Positions 5,071-6,421 of a DNA stretch of 6,421 nt are shown piece after piece (position 1 is the stretch's first letter; every line of letters begins with the position of its first letter). The stretch comes from JAJZRV01 sp027442615. Its GTDB lineage: Bacteria > Pseudomonadota > Gammaproteobacteria > Burkholderiales > Ferrovaceae. Below the pieces are notes generated by a model. The model was not told the DNA's origin, did not search any database, and was given only the letters and a program-made list of their open reading frames with translations. The position numbers and the translations under genes were made by a program. The stretch spans positions 1 through 6,421 of the forward strand of contig DAIBBI010000002.1 in NCBI GenBank assembly GCA_027442615.1, in the 5' to 3' direction.

Positions 5071-5954
5071 CAGAAATACCCCTCCTGCTTTTTCTTTTCC
5101 ATGGAGCCAGGCGCATCGGTGTCGATGAGCCGGCCCTGGCGCTCAGAACTGCGCGCATTGAAGGTCTCGGCAATGACTGCTTCCAGGGTATCGGCCTCGG
5201 ACTCGATGGCAGCCGTCAGCGGCCAGCATCCCAGGGTACGAAAGCGTACGCACCGGATTTCCACCTGCTCACCCGGGGCAAAGGGAAACCGCTCGTCGTC
5301 CACCATGAGCCATTGGCCACCGCGCCTGACCACGGGGCGTTCCGCTGCCAGATATAAGGGCACGATGGGAATGCGCTCCGCATGGATGTACTGCCAGATA
5401 TCGAGCTCGGTCCAGTTGGACAGGGGAAAGACGCGAATCGATTCGCCCGCGTGAATGTGCGTGTTGTAGAGCGCCCAGAGCTCGGGGCGCTGGGCCTTGG
5501 GGTCCCAGCGATGGCCGCCCGCCCGGAAGGAGAATATGCGTTCCTTGGCACGGGATTTTTCCTCATCCCGGCGGGCCCCGCCAAACACCACGTCAAATCC
5601 GTGCTGGTCCAGCGCCTGTTTGAGCGCCTGGGTTTTCATGACATCCGTGTGGTAGCCGCTGCCATGGGTGAAGGGGCCCACCCCCGCAGCCACCCCCTCG
5701 GGGTTGGTGTGCACGATAAGCTTCATGCCGCTTTCTGCCACCATGCGGTCGCGATGGGCATACATGGCCTTGAACTTCCAGCCGGTATCCACGTGCAACA
5801 GGGGAAATGGAGGGGGGGCAGGATAAAACGCCTTGCGCGCCAGGTGCAGCATGACGGAAGAGTCCTTGCCGATGGAATAGAGCATGACAGGGTTGCGCGC
5901 TCCCGCAACCGCTTCACGGATGATTTCCATTGCTTCGGATTCCAGTGGCAGCAT
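5070..5954 (-). CDS. cysD: CysD, ATP sulfurylase small subunit
   Basis: A 294-residue member of the PAPS reductase/ATP pyrophosphatase-type fold that carries the adenylyl-transfer site of sulfate adenylyltransferase and works with CysN. The PP-loop SIGKDSS is at 27-33. GGARRDEEKSRAKER at 125-139, RFRTLGCWP at 237-245, and SSERQGR plus the C-terminal KKKQEGYF are strongly conserved. The N terminus is slightly short: the family usually has about 8-10 more residues (a THLRQLEAE-type segment), here replaced by MLPLESEAME. An in-frame TAA lies only two codons upstream, so no longer start is possible. No strong Shine-Dalgarno sequence precedes ATG5954, suggesting coupling to translation of the small gene just upstream. 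It lies in one operon with cysNC. Confidence 0.96.
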   Translation of the reverse strand: MLPLESEAMEIIREAVAGARNPVMLYSIGKDSSVMLHLARKAFYPAPPPFPLLHVDTGWKFKAMYAHRDRMVAESGMKLIVHTNPEGVAAGVGPFTHGSGYHTDVMKTQALKQALDQHGFDVVFGGARRDEEKSRAKERIFSFRAGGHRWDPKAQRPELWALYNTHIHAGESIRVFPLSNWTELDIWQYIHAERIPIVPLYLAAERPVVRRGGQWLMVDDERFPFAPGEQVEIRCVRFRTLGCWPLTAAIESEADTLEAVIAETFNARSSERQGRLIDTDAPGSMEKKKQEGYF

Positions 5955-5957
5955 TCG

Positions 5958-6113
5958 TTACAGGCCCAGTATGATCAACCCCCCGGCCGCAATGGCCAGA
6001 ACGGCCATGACCATTCCCATTCCAGAAAAACTGAAATGGATGATGTGTGACAAACCGCTGAGAACAAGCCAGATTCCCAGCAAAAACGAACCGATACTTC
6101 TCGATAATTTCAT
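5958..6113 (-). CDS. Small two-helix membrane protein upstream of cysD
   Basis: A 51-residue protein starting MKLSRSIGSFLLGIWLVLSG. It has a short positive N terminus, a first hydrophobic segment at about 7-25, a turn around HFSFSGMG (26-33) and a second hydrophobic segment at about 34-51 rich in Ala, Gly, Leu and Ile. It should be an inner-membrane hairpin. The start is supported by AAGGGA about 8 bases upstream. Only CGA separates its TAA from the cysD ATG, so it is very likely cotranscribed and coupled with cysD. Small proteins of this general pattern occur in many proteobacteria, but I know of no assigned function. A link to sulfate uptake or to sulfate-activating enzymes at the membrane is a guess from position only. 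Confidence 0.72.
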   Translation of the reverse strand: MKLSRSIGSFLLGIWLVLSGLSHIIHFSFSGMGMVMAVLAIAAGGLIILGL

Positions 6114-6153
6114 CGAAACAATCCCTTGGTTTATTGATTCAACTTCAACGGTC

Positions 6154-6183
6154 CCGGGTGAAAACCCCGGTCAGGGTGAAAAA
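6154..6183. repeat. Imperfect tandem repeat with GC hairpin
   Basis: GGGTGAAAA occurs at 6156-6164 and again at 6174-6182, an 18-base period, each followed by C-rich sequence and CCGG. Within the first copy, CCGGG (6154-6158) pairs with CCCGG (6166-6170) around a 7-base loop. It sits just after the stop codon of the EAL gene and could help end that transcript, but it lacks a clear T-run. I see no convincing promoter for the small gene and cysD in the 76 bases between the genes. Confidence 0.4.
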
Positions 6184-6189
6184 CCGGCC

Positions 6190-6421
6190 CTATGCATCGG
6201 CCAATCGCCGGCCCATGAGCCCCAGTACCTTTCGCCGTTTTACCTGCAATTCAAACTGGTCGATCGGTATGGGTTTGCCAAAAAGGTAGCCCTGAAAATG
6301 GGTGCACCCCTTTTTCATGAGCAATTGTAACTGCTCTTCTGTTTCAACGCCTTCTGCAATGACACCCAGGTTCATGCTACGGGCCATGGCAATGATCGTT
6401 CGTACGATGGCCCTGTCATTG
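6190..6421 (-). CDS. EAL-domain protein, C-terminal end only
   Basis: The last 76 or so codons of an EAL-domain (c-di-GMP phosphodiesterase type) protein; the rest is beyond the right edge. The visible part reads NDRAIVRTIIAMARSMNLG, then VIAEGVET with its conserved glutamate, then GCTHFQGYLFGKPIPIDQF. This is the standard end of the EAL barrel. The motifs expected in this part are intact, but the EAL signature itself and any GGDEF or sensor domains are not in the window, so activity cannot be judged. It ends at TAG 6192-6190, about 76 bases before the small membrane-protein gene on the same strand. Confidence 0.92.
   Translation of the reverse strand, partial: NDRAIVRTIIAMARSMNLGVIAEGVETEEQLQLLMKKGCTHFQGYLFGKPIPIDQFELQVKRRKVLGLMGRRLADA

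Noticed and set aside
3946..5454. A 502-codon plus-strand open frame opposite cysNC and cysD
   Set aside because: It is the antisense shadow of two strongly conserved enzymes, is rich in His, Gly and Arg as expected from GC-rich reverse frames, has no recognisable domain, and crosses the cysD/cysNC junction.

Overview
The window looks like a chromosomal segment of a moderately GC-rich pseudomonadote, most likely a gammaproteobacterium. The evidence is a cysD-cysNC sulfate-activation operon whose protein sequences resemble the E. coli enzymes, next to an EAL-domain gene. I cannot name the genus.

Left part (about 1-2450), accessory DNA. A minus-strand gene encodes a small MobC/NikA-like relaxosome protein. 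Directly upstream of it is an origin-of-transfer candidate: a GTGTCGGG...CTGACC block, a long interrupted inverted repeat, and a nic-like sequence resembling the IncI/R64 and IncP type. No relaxase start lies in the 60 bases beyond the mob gene. On the other side of the oriT are three 12-bp direct repeats and a 13-bp palindrome, then a plus-strand Fic-family AMP-transferase-type gene with intact catalytic and inhibitory motifs. Downstream of fic is a gene-poor stretch of about 440 bases. It holds spaced direct repeats (TGAGTAAC; GTCCA in 10-bp phase) that could be integrase arm sites, a good rho-independent terminator, a possible minus-strand gene remnant and a perfect 16-bp palindrome.

Middle (2454-3195), a toxin-antitoxin cassette. 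On the minus strand, a ParD-like antitoxin overlaps a RelE/ParE-family toxin by 8 bases, with a recognisable promoter. An AT-rich spacer with inverted repeats separates it from the cys operon.

Right part (3169-6421), core metabolism on the minus strand. The order of transcription is the 3' end of an EAL-domain (c-di-GMP phosphodiesterase-type) gene, then an unannotated 51-residue two-helix membrane protein, cysD, fused cysNC, and a strong terminator that starts inside the cysNC stop codon. CysD and CysNC together make APS and then PAPS from sulfate. The small membrane protein is in the same reading frame as cysD, separated only by TAA-CGA.

The simplest reading is that mobile DNA (mob/oriT, fic, toxin-antitoxin) lies just past the end of a housekeeping sulfate-assimilation operon. 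I did not find a clear new multi-gene system. The items most worth a second look are the small membrane protein coupled to cysD, the relaxase-poor oriT module beside fic, and the phased repeats that may mark an island edge.
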